From assembly GCF_003063665.1 (NCBI RefSeq), contig NZ_NESF01000002.1:186001-250000 (forward strand): 64,000 nucleotides of DNA, written 5' to 3'. This document shows, in pieces, positions 1 to 9,267 of this stretch (position 1 is its first letter; every line of letters starts with the position of its first letter). Both the position numbers and the translations under genes were made by a program. The notes under the pieces are model-generated. The model made no database searches. It was given only the letters and a program-made list of their open reading frames with translations, and was not told the DNA's origin. Source of the DNA: Limnohabitans sp. Hippo3 (GTDB lineage: Bacteria; Pseudomonadota; Gammaproteobacteria; Burkholderiales; Burkholderiaceae_C).

Positions 1-142
1 TTTGCGGGTCCACCACCTCGCGGGCGGACAAGCCACGTTCGACCAGCTCAATGACCAGGTCGCGCAGGGTTCGGCCCTCTTGGGCGGCCCGGGTTTTGAG
101 GTGCTTGAAGAGCGGATCGGGAATGTCAATTGAAGTGCGCAT
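1..142 (-). CDS. VapB-like ribbon-helix-helix antitoxin, partial (3' end off the window)
   Basis: The visible 47 residues begin MRTSIDIPDPLFKHLKTRAA and continue with EGRTLRDLVIELVERGL, the usual start of antitoxins that pair with PIN-domain (VapC) toxins: a short beta strand for DNA binding followed by two helices. Such proteins neutralise the partner toxin and repress their own operon. The start is the ATG at 142-140, preceded by an AT-rich stretch with repeated TTGCA words (about 144-156) that could hold the operator and promoter. The end of the gene and any toxin gene lie outside the window, so the toxin-antitoxin role is inferred from the N-terminus only. Confidence 0.6.
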   Translation of the reverse strand, partial: MRTSIDIPDPLFKHLKTRAAQEGRTLRDLVIELVERGLSAREVVDPQ

Positions 143-280
143 ATTTGCAATTTTGCATAAAAGCATCGATGCGCACAACACCAACCACCTGCCGGGCGCC
201 AAAGCGCCAGACAAACCGGCGATAATCCGCCCCTGCATTCACGTCCGGACCGGGCGCTTGCCTCTTCCCTTGGACTCCCG

Positions 281-616
281 ATGAAAAAGAACTTCCCCCT
301 GCAAGCCGAAGGCAAGCACCCCGACCGCGTGCTCGAAGCCGTCAAGCACGACATCCGCAAATACTTCAAGCGTGAGCGCAACCGCGACCTGCCCAAGGGT
401 GCAGATTTTTGGGACTTTGACTGCAAAGTGGGCCTGACCGCCGACACCGCCGAAGTGGTCCGCGTGAGCGGCGTGATCGAAGCGGTGGACGCTGCTGCCA
501 AGTCAGGCGCAACGTCGGTCTATGTAGAGATTTTGAGCAAGCACGGCGTGCGAGTGCTCAAGCCACAAGACCACAGCGGCGGTGAAGACCTGTTGAATGA
601 TCAGAGCCACGCCTGA
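281..616 (+). CDS. DUF6172 family protein
   Basis: A complete 111-residue protein that starts MKKNFPLQAEGKHPDRVLEA and contains the conserved block KYFKRERNRDLP followed by FWDFDCKVG. The start and length fit the small cytoplasmic DUF6172 family of proteobacteria, whose function is unknown. There is no signal peptide or membrane segment. The many lysines and arginines in residues 20-40 might contact nucleic acid, but that is speculation. It stands alone, divergent from the antitoxin gene at the left edge and followed by an intergenic repeat cluster. Confidence 0.75.
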   Translation: MKKNFPLQAEGKHPDRVLEAVKHDIRKYFKRERNRDLPKGADFWDFDCKVGLTADTAEVVRVSGVIEAVDAAAKSGATSVYVEILSKHGVRVLKPQDHSGGEDLLNDQSHA

Positions 617-646
617 TTTTTAGACACCTACAGAAAGCCCGAAGCA

Positions 647-749
647 ATGGATGCCCGATCAAGTCGGGCATGACGAGAAACTGTCATAACCGCGCATGCG
701 GGTATCCATGAGCATGCAAACCTAGATCTCCGTTCAAGTCGGGCATGAC
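647..749. repeat. Composite intergenic palindromic repeat
   Basis: Position 647 onward reads ATGGATGCCCGATCAAGTCG and continues GGCATGAC to 674; GCCCGA and TCGGGC form a hairpin. A partial inverted copy (CGCGCATGCGGGTATCCAT, about 691-709) follows, then a second direct copy of the right half (GTTCAAGTCGGGCATGAC, 732-749). This unit type, with an ATGGAT/ATGAC frame around a variable palindrome, recurs at 13569. It lies between the 3' ends of the DUF6172 gene and rhlE and may help terminate both, although no clean U-tract was seen. Confidence 0.6.
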
Positions 750-775
750 AAAACCGGGGGGGGCGTTTTTTCGCT

Positions 776-2029
776 CTAATCGGGCTTGTTGGCGTCGGCA
801 GCTGCGGCGGCCCGCAACTTGTCCTTCTTGCTGGGGCGTGAACCTTTGACACCCCCATTGCCGGATGACGGCGGTGGCGGGGTTTCGGTGGGCTCAAAGC
901 CTGGAATTTCCTCCAAAGCGAGTTCCAGGCTTTCGCGTTTCTGGATCAACTTCCAGTGCGCGAGCGCAGCGGCGGTGACAAAGCTTACCGCGTCGCCGTG
1001 CGCCCCGGCCCGGCCCGTGCGGCCAATACGGTGGGTGTAGTCGGTGGCCGAGCGCGGCAGGTCGTAATTCACCACCACCGGCAGCATGGCGATGTCGATG
1101 CCGCGTGAGGCCAGATCGGTGGTCACCACCACATCCCAGCGGCCCGCCTTGAATTCACTCAAGACGTCCTGGCGTGCGCCTTGGCTCATCTCGCCATGGA
1201 ATGGCGTGGCATAAATGCCCGCTTTGTACAGCTTGTTCGCCACATGCTCGCAGGCGTAGCGCGTGGCCACAAACACCAGCACCTGTTTCCAGCCATTTTC
1301 GGTGATCAGGTGGCGCAGCAAAGCGGTGCGGCTTTTCTCGTCCACGCGGATGGCACGTTGGGTGATGTCAGGCTGATGGCCTTCAAACGCTTCCACCGTG
1401 ATGCGCACAGGCTCGCGCAGCAGCTTGGCCGCCAAGACTTCAACCTCGGGCGCGAACGTGGCTGAAAACAGCAAAGTTTGGCGCTTGGGCGGCAGCAGCG
1501 CCAGTACGCGTTGCAACTCGCCGGCAAAGCCCAGGTCCAGCAGGCGGTCGGCTTCGTCCAGCACCAGGTGCTGCACATCGGCCAGGCGTACAGCGTTCTG
1601 GTCGATCAAGTCGAGCAAACGGCCAGGCGTGGCCACCACGATGTCGGCCCCGCCGCGCAGCGCCATCATTTGCGGGTTGACCGAAACACCACCAAACACG
1701 GTGTTCACCTTGAGCGACTGCGGCAGCTTGTAAGCCAGATTGGCCAGCACATCGCCCACTTGCACCGCCAGCTCGCGCGTGGGCACCAGCACCAGCACGC
1801 GCACTGGGCGGCGAAAGTTGGTCTGGCGTGGCGAAGCCAACAAGTGCTGCAGCAGCGGCAGCGCAAAAGCCAGCGTTTTACCCGAGCCGGTGGGCGCGGT
1901 GGCCCACACATCGACCGACTTCAACACTGCCGGAATGGCCTCGGCCTGGATGGGGGTGGGGGCATACAAGCCCATGTCACCCACAGCGCGCAAAAGCGCA
2001 GGAGTCAAGCCGAGTGAATCAAAGGCCAT
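776..2029 (-). CDS. rhlE: DEAD-box ATP-dependent RNA helicase, RhlE type
   Basis: A 417-residue helicase with the full superfamily 2 set: Q-motif region at the N-terminus (FDSLGLTPALLRAV), motif I (TAPTGSGKT), Ia (PTRELAVQV), motif II VLDEADRLLDLGF, motif III SAT, and motif VI HRIGRTGRAG near residue 360. A basic, Pro/Lys-rich tail ends the protein, as in RhlE enzymes that remodel rRNA and structured RNA. The ATG at 2029 was chosen because the protein then begins MAFDSLGLTP, which matches family starts; an in-frame upstream start at 2083 would add 18 residues read from a repeat element. RhlE rather than SrmB or DbpA is judged from overall sequence style. Confidence 0.88.
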   Translation of the reverse strand: MAFDSLGLTPALLRAVGDMGLYAPTPIQAEAIPAVLKSVDVWATAPTGSGKTLAFALPLLQHLLASPRQTNFRRPVRVLVLVPTRELAVQVGDVLANLAYKLPQSLKVNTVFGGVSVNPQMMALRGGADIVVATPGRLLDLIDQNAVRLADVQHLVLDEADRLLDLGFAGELQRVLALLPPKRQTLLFSATFAPEVEVLAAKLLREPVRITVEAFEGHQPDITQRAIRVDEKSRTALLRHLITENGWKQVLVFVATRYACEHVANKLYKAGIYATPFHGEMSQGARQDVLSEFKAGRWDVVVTTDLASRGIDIAMLPVVVNYDLPRSATDYTHRIGRTGRAGAHGDAVSFVTAAALAHWKLIQKRESLELALEEIPGFEPTETPPPPSSGNGGVKGSRPSKKDKLRAAAAADANKPD

Positions 2030-2041
2030 CAGGGGCTTTCT

Positions 2042-2112
2042 GTAGGAGGCCGCCCCTGCGGCCGATGAACTCTGGCACAACAAACATTCGCGAGCAGGGG
2101 CTCGCGCCCACA
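2042..2112. repeat. REP-like imperfect palindrome, family B, copy 1
   Basis: This interval starts GTAGGAGGCCGCCCCTGCGG and ends with ATTCGCGAGCAGGGGCTCGC plus GCCCACA; the two arms are imperfect reverse complements. A second copy with nearly the same arms is at 22184-22258. It sits between purH and rhlE and resembles the GTAGGAG...CTCCTAC REP elements of other proteobacteria. Confidence 0.7.
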
Positions 2113-2134
2113 GGGCACACCGATGGGCACGCCA

Positions 2135-3721
2135 TCAATGCCGGAAGTGCCGCACACCCGTGAACACCATGGCCACGCCGCGCTCGTTGGCGGCGTCAAT
2201 GACTTCCTGGTCGCGCATCGAGCCACCAGGCTGGGCCACACTGGTCGCGCCCGCATCGACCACCACATCGAGGCCGTCGCGGAAGGGGAAGAAGGCGTCG
2301 CTGGCGACCACGGTGTTTTGCAGGCTCAGCTTCGCGGCTTCTGCCTTGATGCTGGCGATGCGGGCTGAGTCCAAGCGGCTCATCTGGCCTGCGCCCACAC
2401 CCATGGTCATGCCGTTTTTGCAGAACACGATGGCGTTGGACTTGACGAACTTGGCCACTTTCCAGGCGAACAACAAGTCGGTCAGCTCTTCAGGGGTGGG
2501 TTGCTTGACGGTGACGATCTTGAGATCAGCCAAAGCCAACTCGTGGTTGTCGGCGCTTTGCAGCAAGAGGCCCGAGCCCACGCGCTTGGTTTCCAAAGCG
2601 TTGCGCACGTTGCCGTAATCAGCGGGCAAAGCGATTTTCATCAAGCGCACATTGACCTTGCTCTTGAACACTTCCAGCGCTTCAACGCTGAAGTCGGGGG
2701 CCATGAGCACTTCAACGAATTGCTTGCTCACCGCTTCGGCTGCAGCTTTGTCCACGGGACGGTTGAAGGCGATGATCCCGCCAAACGCGCTGGTGGGGTC
2801 GGTCTGGAAGGCCTTGCTGTAGGCTTCGAAGGGGTTGGCACCCACGGCCACGCCGCAGGGGTTGGCGTGTTTGACGATCACACACGCGGTGGTCTCAAAA
2901 CTCTTGACGCATTCCCACGCCGCATCGGCGTCAGCGATGTTGTTGTAGCTCAGCTCTTTGCCTTGCAGCTGCACACCTGTGGCCAGCGAGCCTGCGGCAG
3001 GGGCCAAGTCTCGGTACCAGGCGGCTTGTTGGTGGCTATTTTCGCCGTAGCGCAGGTCTTGCACCTTGACGTATTGCTCGTTGAACTGGCCTGAGAACTG
3101 GGCGCGCTCGGGCATGTAGGTTTCGCTCAGCTTCTCGGCTTCAAAGTTCACGCTGGACAAATAGTTGCTGATCGCACCGTCGTATTGGCTGATGTGGTTG
3201 AACGCGGCCACCGACAAGGCAAAACGCAGTTTGTCGCTCAGTTTGCCGTTCGCTTTAAGTTCGGCAATCACATCCGCGTATTGGCTGGCGTCGGTGACGA
3301 TGCCCACGTCTTTCCAGTTCTTGGCAGCAGAGCGCACCATGGCGGGGCCGCCGATGTCGATGTTTTCAATCGCGTCGGCCAGCGTGCAACCGGGCTTGGC
3401 CACGGTGGCTTCAAACGGGTACAAGTTCACGATCAGCAGGTCGATGGTGTCGATGCCATGCGCCTGCAAAGCGGCCATGTGCTCGGGTGTGTCGCGGCGC
3501 GCCAGCAAACCGCCGTGCACTTTGGGGTGCAGGGTTTTCACACGGCCATCGAGCATTTCGGGGAAGCCGGTCACTTCGGCCACTTCGGTCACGGGCAGGC
3601 CCTTGTCGGCCAGGAGTTTGGCGGTGCCGCCAGTGGAGATCAGGCCCACGCCCAAAGCGTGCAGTTCTTTCGCCAGATCGACGATGCCGGTTTTGTCAGA
3701 GACAGAGATGAGGGCTCTCAT
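2135..3721 (-). CDS. purH: Bifunctional AICAR transformylase / IMP cyclohydrolase
   Basis: A 528-residue protein matching the normal PurH length. The N-terminal cyclohydrolase domain opens [16 protein letters not shown] and contains STGGTAKLL. The transformylase domain follows, with [15 protein letters not shown] and [12 protein letters not shown], and the C-terminus ends GVRHFRH. It performs the last two steps of purine synthesis (AICAR to FAICAR to IMP). The start is set at the ATG at 3721 because GAAGAAAG lies just upstream as a ribosome-binding site; an in-frame TTG at 3736 is less likely. It follows fis and dusB on the same strand, the order usual in betaproteobacteria. Confidence 0.96.
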   Translation of the reverse strand: MRALISVSDKTGIVDLAKELHALGVGLISTGGTAKLLADKGLPVTEVAEVTGFPEMLDGRVKTLHPKVHGGLLARRDTPEHMAALQAHGIDTIDLLIVNLYPFEATVAKPGCTLADAIENIDIGGPAMVRSAAKNWKDVGIVTDASQYADVIAELKANGKLSDKLRFALSVAAFNHISQYDGAISNYLSSVNFEAEKLSETYMPERAQFSGQFNEQYVKVQDLRYGENSHQQAAWYRDLAPAAGSLATGVQLQGKELSYNNIADADAAWECVKSFETTACVIVKHANPCGVAVGANPFEAYSKAFQTDPTSAFGGIIAFNRPVDKAAAEAVSKQFVEVLMAPDFSVEALEVFKSKVNVRLMKIALPADYGNVRNALETKRVGSGLLLQSADNHELALADLKIVTVKQPTPEELTDLLFAWKVAKFVKSNAIVFCKNGMTMGVGAGQMSRLDSARIASIKAEAAKLSLQNTVVASDAFFPFRDGLDVVVDAGATSVAQPGGSMRDQEVIDAANERGVAMVFTGVRHFRH

Positions 3722-3820
3722 GGGGGCTTTCTTCAAAATTCAAAGGTGTTCACAGCGAGGCCGGGTAAAGGGTTCCGGCAGGTATTCAGCGGGGCTTGGC
3801 AACGCCAAGCCTCCATAGGC

Positions 3821-4060
3821 TCATTTCAACAAATCGTGCTCGAGCAATTTCTTGCGCAGGGTGTTGCGGTTCAGGCCCAGCCACTCGGCCGCGCGCGACT
3901 GGTTCTGGCCAGACTGGGTCATCACCACGTCCAGCAGCGGCTTCTCGACCAGCTTGACCAGCATGTCGTACAGACCGGTCGGGTCGGTACCGTCCAGATC
4001 GCGGAAATAGGTTTCCAGGTTGTCGCGGATGCAGTTTTCAATCGATTGGGGTTCGCTCAT
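3821..4060 (-). CDS. fis: Fis-family DNA-binding protein
   Basis: A 79-residue protein whose C-terminal half is the Fis helix-turn-helix: LLDVVMTQSGQNQSRAAEWL followed by GLNRNTLRKKL. Fis proteins are nucleoid-associated dimers that bend DNA and control growth-rate-dependent promoters. The N-terminal region is shorter than in E. coli Fis (98 residues), as in many betaproteobacteria. The ATG at 4060 overlaps the dusB stop by four bases, so translation is probably coupled. The dusB-fis arrangement is conserved widely in proteobacteria. Confidence 0.93.
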   Translation of the reverse strand: MSEPQSIENCIRDNLETYFRDLDGTDPTGLYDMLVKLVEKPLLDVVMTQSGQNQSRAAEWLGLNRNTLRKKLLEHDLLK

Positions 4061-5103
4061 GGCGTGGTCTCTAAATCGGTGCAGGCCTCAGGGCGTGAGG
4101 GCTGGCGCGCAGGCAAACGCTCCATCTGATCGGCCAGGCCGTCCAGATAGGCGGCCACGGCGGTCAGTTGCCCGGCTGCAGTCTCCAGGGTGTTCATGTG
4201 TTCACGGAAGGCCTCGCCACCGGGCAAGGCACGCACATACCAGCCGATGTGTTTGCGCGCCGAGCGCACACCGGTGTATTCGCCATAAAGACCATAGTGG
4301 TCTTGCAGGTGCTCCAGCAAGGCGCGGCGCACCTCGGCGACCAAAGGCGGGGCCTGGTGTTCGCCCGTGGCCAGAAAGTGACCGATCTCGCGAAAAATCC
4401 AGGGGCTGCCCTGCGCGGCGCGGCCAATCATCACGGCGTCAGCCCCAGTGAACCGGAGCACATCGCGGGCTTTTTCGGGCGAATCGATGTCGCCGTTGGC
4501 GACCACCGGAATCTTGAGCGCGGCTTTGACGGCGGCCACGGTGTCGTATTCGGCCAGGCCCTTGTAGCCTTGCTCGCGGGTGCGGCCATGCACGGTGACC
4601 ATTTGCACCCCAGCGCTTTCAGCGGCACGGGCCAGGCTCAAAGCGTTTTTCTCGGCATCGCACCAGCCGGTGCGCATCTTCAGGGTCACGGGCACGCCGT
4701 GGGGCAAAGCCGCTTCAACCACCGCGCTGATGATTTCCAGCGCCAGCGGCTCGTCCTGCATCAGGGCGGAGCCGGCCCATTTATTGCAGACTTTTTTGGC
4801 CGGGCAACCCATGTTGATGTCGATGATTTGCGCGCCCCGGTCGATGTTGTAGCGTGCGGCGTCGGCCATCATCTGCGCCTCGGTGCCCGCGATCTGCACT
4901 GCGATCGGGCCGGGCTCACCGTCGTGGTTGGCGCGGCGCGAGGTTTTGAGCGAAGCCCACAAGTCAGGCCGCGAGGTGACCATTTCGCTCACGGCATAAC
5001 CCGCGCCGAACTGCCTGCACAGCTGGCGAAACGGCCGGTCCGTCACCCCCGCCATGGGGGCCACGAACAAGTTGTTCGGCAATGGGTAAGGGCCAATCTG
5101 CAT
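4057..5103 (-). CDS. dusB: tRNA-dihydrouridine synthase B
   Basis: A 348-residue TIM-barrel flavoprotein that reduces uridine to dihydrouridine in tRNA. Visible signatures are NNLFVAPMAGVTDRPFR near the N-terminus, IDINMGCPAKKVCNKWAGSA with the catalytic cysteine, HGRTREQGYKG, and NGDIDSPEKA plus MIGRAAQGSPWIF of the FMN phosphate site. The ATG at 5103 gives MQIGPYPLPNN, matching family N-termini; a longer reading frame back to 5181 adds an unsupported extension. It heads the dusB-fis-purH cluster. Confidence 0.94.
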   Translation of the reverse strand: MQIGPYPLPNNLFVAPMAGVTDRPFRQLCRQFGAGYAVSEMVTSRPDLWASLKTSRRANHDGEPGPIAVQIAGTEAQMMADAARYNIDRGAQIIDINMGCPAKKVCNKWAGSALMQDEPLALEIISAVVEAALPHGVPVTLKMRTGWCDAEKNALSLARAAESAGVQMVTVHGRTREQGYKGLAEYDTVAAVKAALKIPVVANGDIDSPEKARDVLRFTGADAVMIGRAAQGSPWIFREIGHFLATGEHQAPPLVAEVRRALLEHLQDHYGLYGEYTGVRSARKHIGWYVRALPGGEAFREHMNTLETAAGQLTAVAAYLDGLADQMERLPARQPSRPEACTDLETTP

Positions 5104-5272
5104 GACTGGTGGGTACTGAAATTTGGGGGAACCTGAATAGGATGCACGATTGTAGTTGCTCAATATTTCAGCAGCTGACATCGAAATGTGCTAGCGAAAG
5201 GGATGGGCATTTCTGCGCTTGGCACGGACAGGTGCAGCCAACTCACCACCCACCTGCCGCTAAACTGCCCGC

Positions 5273-5746
5273 ATGGAACTTTGGCTCAATCAATTGCTGC
5301 AGTGGCTGGCCTTACCGGAACATGGCCTGAGCACGGTGTTTGTGGTGGCCTTCATGTCTGCCACTTTGCTGCCCATGGGCTCGGAGCCAGCCGTATTTGG
5401 CTTGGTGAAACTCAACCCTGAATTGTTTTGGCAGGCGATTGTGGTGGCCACCGCGGGCAACACCTTGGGTGGTATGGTCAGCTGGTGGATGGGCTGGGGA
5501 GCACACAACGCGGTCAACAAGTGGCGCGACTCCAGCACACACATCCGCGCCCTGGCCTGGCTGGAAAAACTGGGGCCCAAGGCCTGCTTGCTCAGCTGGT
5601 TGCCCGGCGTGGGCGATCCTTTGTGCGCGGTGGCCGGCTGGCTCAAGATGCCACTGTGGCCCTGCACGCTCTACATGGCGATTGGCAAGTTTTTCCGCTA
5701 CCTGTTCATGACAGGCGCTTTGCTCTGGCTGTTTCCATCCTCATGA
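5273..5746 (+). CDS. YqaA-family inner-membrane protein
   Basis: A 157-residue protein with several hydrophobic segments and the YqaA/DedA-like block FMSATLLPMGSEP, then GNTLGGMVSWWMG and SWLPGVGDPLCAVAGWL. The glycine- and proline-rich re-entrant motif GVGDPLCAVAG is the family hallmark. The wider DedA superfamily includes lipid-carrier flippases, but the role of YqaA proteins is not established. Its stop codon overlaps the start of the downstream hydrolase gene (ATGA at 5743-5746), so the two are probably co-translated. Confidence 0.82.
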   Translation: MELWLNQLLQWLALPEHGLSTVFVVAFMSATLLPMGSEPAVFGLVKLNPELFWQAIVVATAGNTLGGMVSWWMGWGAHNAVNKWRDSSTHIRALAWLEKLGPKACLLSWLPGVGDPLCAVAGWLKMPLWPCTLYMAIGKFFRYLFMTGALLWLFPSS

Positions 5747-6696
5747 ACATGACCAAAATCCTTTTGACGGGCCTCTTGCTGTTGCTCATGACCGTGGCGG
5801 TCGGGATCGGCCTGACTTGGGCACCCGATCGGTCGGTGGACACCTTGAAAACACGTTGGGCCGCTGCGCCCTCACGGTTCATTGAACTGCAAGGGATGCA
5901 GGTGCACCTGCGCGACGAAGGCCCTCGGGATGACCCCGAGCCCATCGTGCTGATCCACGGCACCTCGGCCAGTCTGCACACCTGGGATGGCTGGACCGCC
6001 GCGCTCAAAAACCAGCGACGCGTTATCCGCATGGACCTGCCCGGATTCGGCCTGACCGGACCCGCCCCTGATGGCGACTACCGGATGGAACGGTATGCAG
6101 ACTTCATCGTGGCCCTGATGGACCAACTGGGCGTTCGCAAAGCCGTCTTGGCTGGCAACTCGCTGGGGGGCGGCATTGCTTGGCGCACCGCCGTGCAACA
6201 CCCCGACCGTGTCAGCCGCCTGGTGCTGGTGGATGCCACGGGCTACCCCTTGCAATCCACCTCGGTGCCGCTGGGCTTTCGGCTCGCGCAGATTGAGGGG
6301 CTCAAACCGGTCATGCGCCAACTCCTGCCCCGCCGCATGATCGAGGCCAGCGTGCGCAATGTGTATGCCAACCCGGACCAGGTCACGCCCGAACTGGTGG
6401 ACCGCTATTACGAATTGACGCTGCGTGCGGGCAACCGTGAGAGCCTGACCCAGCGCATGAAGCTGCGCGAGACCGATGCCTTGTCTGCCGGGCTGATCCC
6501 CGGCATCCGGCAACCCACCCTGATTCTGTGGGGTGCACAAGACAGGCTCATCCCTGAGCCATCTGGCCAACGCTTTCACCAGGACATCGCAGGCAGCCAA
6601 TATGTGGTGTTCGAAGGCCTGGGGCATGTGCCCCAGGAAGAAGACCCGCAGCACAGCGTGGCGCCGGTGCTGAAGTTTCTGGCGCTCAAGCCCTGA
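5743..6696 (+). CDS. Alpha/beta-fold hydrolase with N-terminal membrane anchor
   Basis: 317 residues. The N-terminus (MNMTKILLTGLLLLLM plus about 8 residues) is a single hydrophobic segment, either a signal anchor or an uncleaved signal. The hydrolase fold follows with oxyanion motif LIHGTSASLHTWDGW, nucleophile elbow AGNSLGGGIAWR, the acid in LILWGAQDRLIPEPSG and the catalytic histidine in EGLGHVPQEEDP. The substrate cannot be told from sequence; relatives include haloalkane and epoxide hydrolase-like esterases. It starts on the stop codon of the YqaA-type gene, suggesting a membrane-related job. Confidence 0.85.
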   Translation: MNMTKILLTGLLLLLMTVAVGIGLTWAPDRSVDTLKTRWAAAPSRFIELQGMQVHLRDEGPRDDPEPIVLIHGTSASLHTWDGWTAALKNQRRVIRMDLPGFGLTGPAPDGDYRMERYADFIVALMDQLGVRKAVLAGNSLGGGIAWRTAVQHPDRVSRLVLVDATGYPLQSTSVPLGFRLAQIEGLKPVMRQLLPRRMIEASVRNVYANPDQVTPELVDRYYELTLRAGNRESLTQRMKLRETDALSAGLIPGIRQPTLILWGAQDRLIPEPSGQRFHQDIAGSQYVVFEGLGHVPQEEDPQHSVAPVLKFLALKP

Positions 6697-6715
6697 CCCA
6701 GCAACATGTCCAAAC

Positions 6716-6744
6716 AAAAAACCGCGCCATGGCGCGGTTTTTTT
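6716..6744. terminator. Bidirectional rho-independent terminator
   Basis: The perfect palindrome AACCGCGCCATGGCGCGGTT is flanked by a run of A on the left and a run of T on the right. It can therefore stop transcription from both the hydrolase gene (rightward) and ychF (leftward), which converge here. Confidence 0.93.
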
Positions 6745-6762
6745 GTTGCAGCTGTGACAGGG

Positions 6763-7854
6763 TCAGGAGCTGAACAGGAAGTTCATCACATCGCCATCCT
6801 TGACGACGTACTCCTTGCCTTCGGCGCGCATCTTGCCCGCGTCCTTGGCGCCTTGCTCACCCTTGAAGGTGATGAAGTCGTCGAACGCGATGGTCTGGGC
6901 GCGGATGTAGCCTTTTTCAAAGTCGGTGTGGATCACGCCAGCGGCCTGCGGGCCGGTGTCGCCTTTGTGGATGGTCCAGGCACGCACTTCCTTCACGCCA
7001 GCGGTGAAATAGGTTTGCAGGCCCAACAAGTCATAGGCCGAGCGGATCAGGCGGTTCAGGCCGGGCTCGTCCTGACCCAGCTCCTTCAGGAATTCCAGGC
7101 GGTCGGCGTCGTCCATCTCGGACAACTCGGCTTCGATCTTGGCGCAAATGGCGACCACGGGCGCGTTTTGCTTGGCGGCAAAGGCCTTGAGGCGATCCAG
7201 GAAGGGGTTGTTCTCGAAGCCGTCTTCCGACACGTTGGCCACGAACATGGCGGGCTTGGCCGTGATGAAAAAGAACTGCTTGAGTTCGGCGCGTTCTTCC
7301 TTGCTGAAGTCGATGGTGCGCACCGGCTGGGTGTCGTTCAGGGCGGCCTGGCACTTTTCCAGAATCGCCATTTGTTTGACGGCGTCTTTGTCGCCAGAGC
7401 GGGCAATTTTGCTCACGCGGTGGATGGCTTTTTCCACAGCCGCCAGGTCGGCCAGGCACAGCTCGGTCTGGATGACCTCGATGTCGGCGATCGGGTCCAC
7501 CTTGTTGGCGACGTGGATCACGTTGGGGTCTTCAAAGCAGCGCACCACGTTGACGATGGCGTCGGTCTCGCGGATGTGGGCCAAAAACTTGTTACCCAAG
7601 CCTTCGCCCGTGCTGGCCCCGGCCACCAGGCCCGCGATGTCCACAAACTCGACGATGGCCGGCACGATGCGCTCGGGCGAGATGATGTCGGCCAACTGCT
7701 GCAGGCGCGGATCGGGCACCTCCACCACGCCGGTGTTGGGCTCGATGGTGCAAAAAGGGTAATTCTCAGCCGCGATGCCGGCTTTGGTCAGGGCGTTGAA
7801 AAGGGTGGATTTGCCCACGTTGGGCAAACCCACGATGCCGCATTTGAGGCTCAT
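6763..7854 (-). CDS. ychF: Redox-regulated ATPase/GTPase YchF (Obg family)
   Basis: 363 residues, the usual YchF length. The start [20 protein letters not shown] carries the P-loop; switch and G3/G4 regions follow ([24 protein letters not shown]). The C-terminus is a TGS domain ending [14 protein letters not shown]. YchF binds ribosomes and prefers ATP over GTP. The ATG at 7854 is supported by family alignment from memory. It ends at the bidirectional terminator shared with the preceding hydrolase. Confidence 0.95.
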   Translation of the reverse strand: MSLKCGIVGLPNVGKSTLFNALTKAGIAAENYPFCTIEPNTGVVEVPDPRLQQLADIISPERIVPAIVEFVDIAGLVAGASTGEGLGNKFLAHIRETDAIVNVVRCFEDPNVIHVANKVDPIADIEVIQTELCLADLAAVEKAIHRVSKIARSGDKDAVKQMAILEKCQAALNDTQPVRTIDFSKEERAELKQFFFITAKPAMFVANVSEDGFENNPFLDRLKAFAAKQNAPVVAICAKIEAELSEMDDADRLEFLKELGQDEPGLNRLIRSAYDLLGLQTYFTAGVKEVRAWTIHKGDTGPQAAGVIHTDFEKGYIRAQTIAFDDFITFKGEQGAKDAGKMRAEGKEYVVKDGDVMNFLFSS

Positions 7855-7966
7855 GAAAGGCTTTCGGTGATTCGGGAAGTAACGGATGATTTTAACGAGT
7901 GCCCCGGCACTGCTGACTTTGGCTGGATGCCATCGGGTATCCATGGTGGCCGAAGGCAGCAGGCAT

Positions 7967-7987
7967 GCCCCCGATCGCGTCGGGGGC
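7967..7987. repeat. Intergenic hairpin (GCCCCCGA / TCGGGGGC)
   Basis: A perfect 8-bp stem with a 5-base loop (TCGCG) lies in the gap between the divergent ychF and ubiH-like genes. It is preceded by GGATGCC...GGGTATCCATGG, related in style to the repeat at 647-749. It is too far from the genes, and without a T-tract, to be an obvious terminator. Confidence 0.5.
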
Positions 7988-8050
7988 GGCAAAAGCCTAT
8001 GTCTGAGGAGGCAAAGGCCCAAACAAGGGCCCCCACCTACAATACAAACC

Positions 8051-9226
8051 ATGGCAAACCCTCCCGATATTTGCATCCGTGGCGCTGGCATTGTGGGCCG
8101 CACTTTGGCCTTGCTGATGGCCCGCGAACGGCTGAACGTGGCCTTGGTCGAGTCGCCCATGGCCACCGCCATGCCCGACGTGCGTGCCTACTCGCTCAAC
8201 GGCGCGGCCATGGCCTTGCTGCAAGACCTGCGCTGCTGGCCCGAGCATCCTGCCGTGACACCGGTGCACCAGATGCAGGTCTGGGGCGACCACGGCGGCC
8301 ACCTGAACTTTGGCGCCCACGAACAGGGCGTGGCTGAGCTCAACTGGATGGTCGATGTGCCCGTGCTGCAAGAGCGACTGGCCCAGGCCGTGCAGTTTCA
8401 GCCCCAGATTCAAGTGGTGAATGCCCCGGTGGGCGCCCCCCTCACCGTGGTGTGCGAAGGCCGCGCGAGCCAGACACGCGCCGAGCTGGGTGTGGGCTTT
8501 GACACCACGCACTACGAACAACATGCCGTGGCCACACGCCTGCAGTGCGAACGCCCGCACGAAGGCATCGCCCGGCAATGGTTTGGCTGGAGCCACGCCC
8601 CCGGCCTGTCACAGCCGCAGGCCGAAGTGCTGGCTTTGTTGCCTTTGGGCGGTGAAGGTGCACGCGAAGTCGCGCTGGTCTGGTCGGTGCACCCGCTGCG
8701 GGCACAAGAGCTCATGGCCCTGAGCGCCAAAGACTTTGGCGCCGCGCTGACCGAAGCCTGCGGCCACGCACTGGGCGGCATGCAGCTGTCGGCCGAGCGC
8801 GCGGTGTGGCCGCTGCAACTGGCCCGTGCCGAGCGCTGGATCGGCCCGATGCCGGGCGCTGCCAAGCAATCGTTCGCCTTGGCCGGCGATGCGGCCCACG
8901 CGATGCACCCCCTGGCAGGCCAGGGCCTGAACGTGGGCCTGGCCGATGTGGCCGAGCTGGTGCAGGTCATCCGTGCCAAGGAATTCTGGCGTCCCTTGTA
9001 CGACCTGAAACTGCTGCGCCGCTATGAACGCGCCCGCCAGGCCGATGTGCAGGCCATGGGCTGGGTCACCGATGGCCTGCAGCGCCTGTTTGCCCAGCCT
9101 GGTCCGGTCTGGCAAAACCTGCGCAACTGGGGCATGCGCGGCTTTGACCGCAGCGGTCCGCTGAAACACTGGATGACGCAACGCGCCATGGGCCAAAGTG
9201 CGGACAAAGCCCACCTCGCCAGTTGA
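8051..9226 (+). CDS. ubiH: FAD-dependent UbiH/UbiF-family hydroxylase (ubiquinone biosynthesis)
   Basis: 391 residues of the UbiH/COQ6 flavoprotein monooxygenase family. The N-terminal dinucleotide motif is [19 protein letters not shown], and the ribityl-binding motif is [20 protein letters not shown]. Enzymes of this family hydroxylate the ring of ubiquinone precursors at the membrane. The start ATG at 8051 gives the short lead (MANPPDI) expected before the FAD motif. The name is a family-level call; UbiF, UbiI and UbiH cannot be separated with confidence by eye. It is followed closely by dsbC and may share a transcript with it. Confidence 0.8.
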   Translation: MANPPDICIRGAGIVGRTLALLMARERLNVALVESPMATAMPDVRAYSLNGAAMALLQDLRCWPEHPAVTPVHQMQVWGDHGGHLNFGAHEQGVAELNWMVDVPVLQERLAQAVQFQPQIQVVNAPVGAPLTVVCEGRASQTRAELGVGFDTTHYEQHAVATRLQCERPHEGIARQWFGWSHAPGLSQPQAEVLALLPLGGEGAREVALVWSVHPLRAQELMALSAKDFGAALTEACGHALGGMQLSAERAVWPLQLARAERWIGPMPGAAKQSFALAGDAAHAMHPLAGQGLNVGLADVAELVQVIRAKEFWRPLYDLKLLRRYERARQADVQAMGWVTDGLQRLFAQPGPVWQNLRNWGMRGFDRSGPLKHWMTQRAMGQSADKAHLAS

Positions 9227-9267
9227 CCCCAAACCCTTCACTTTTCCCGAACCCGAAAGCCTCTGCG

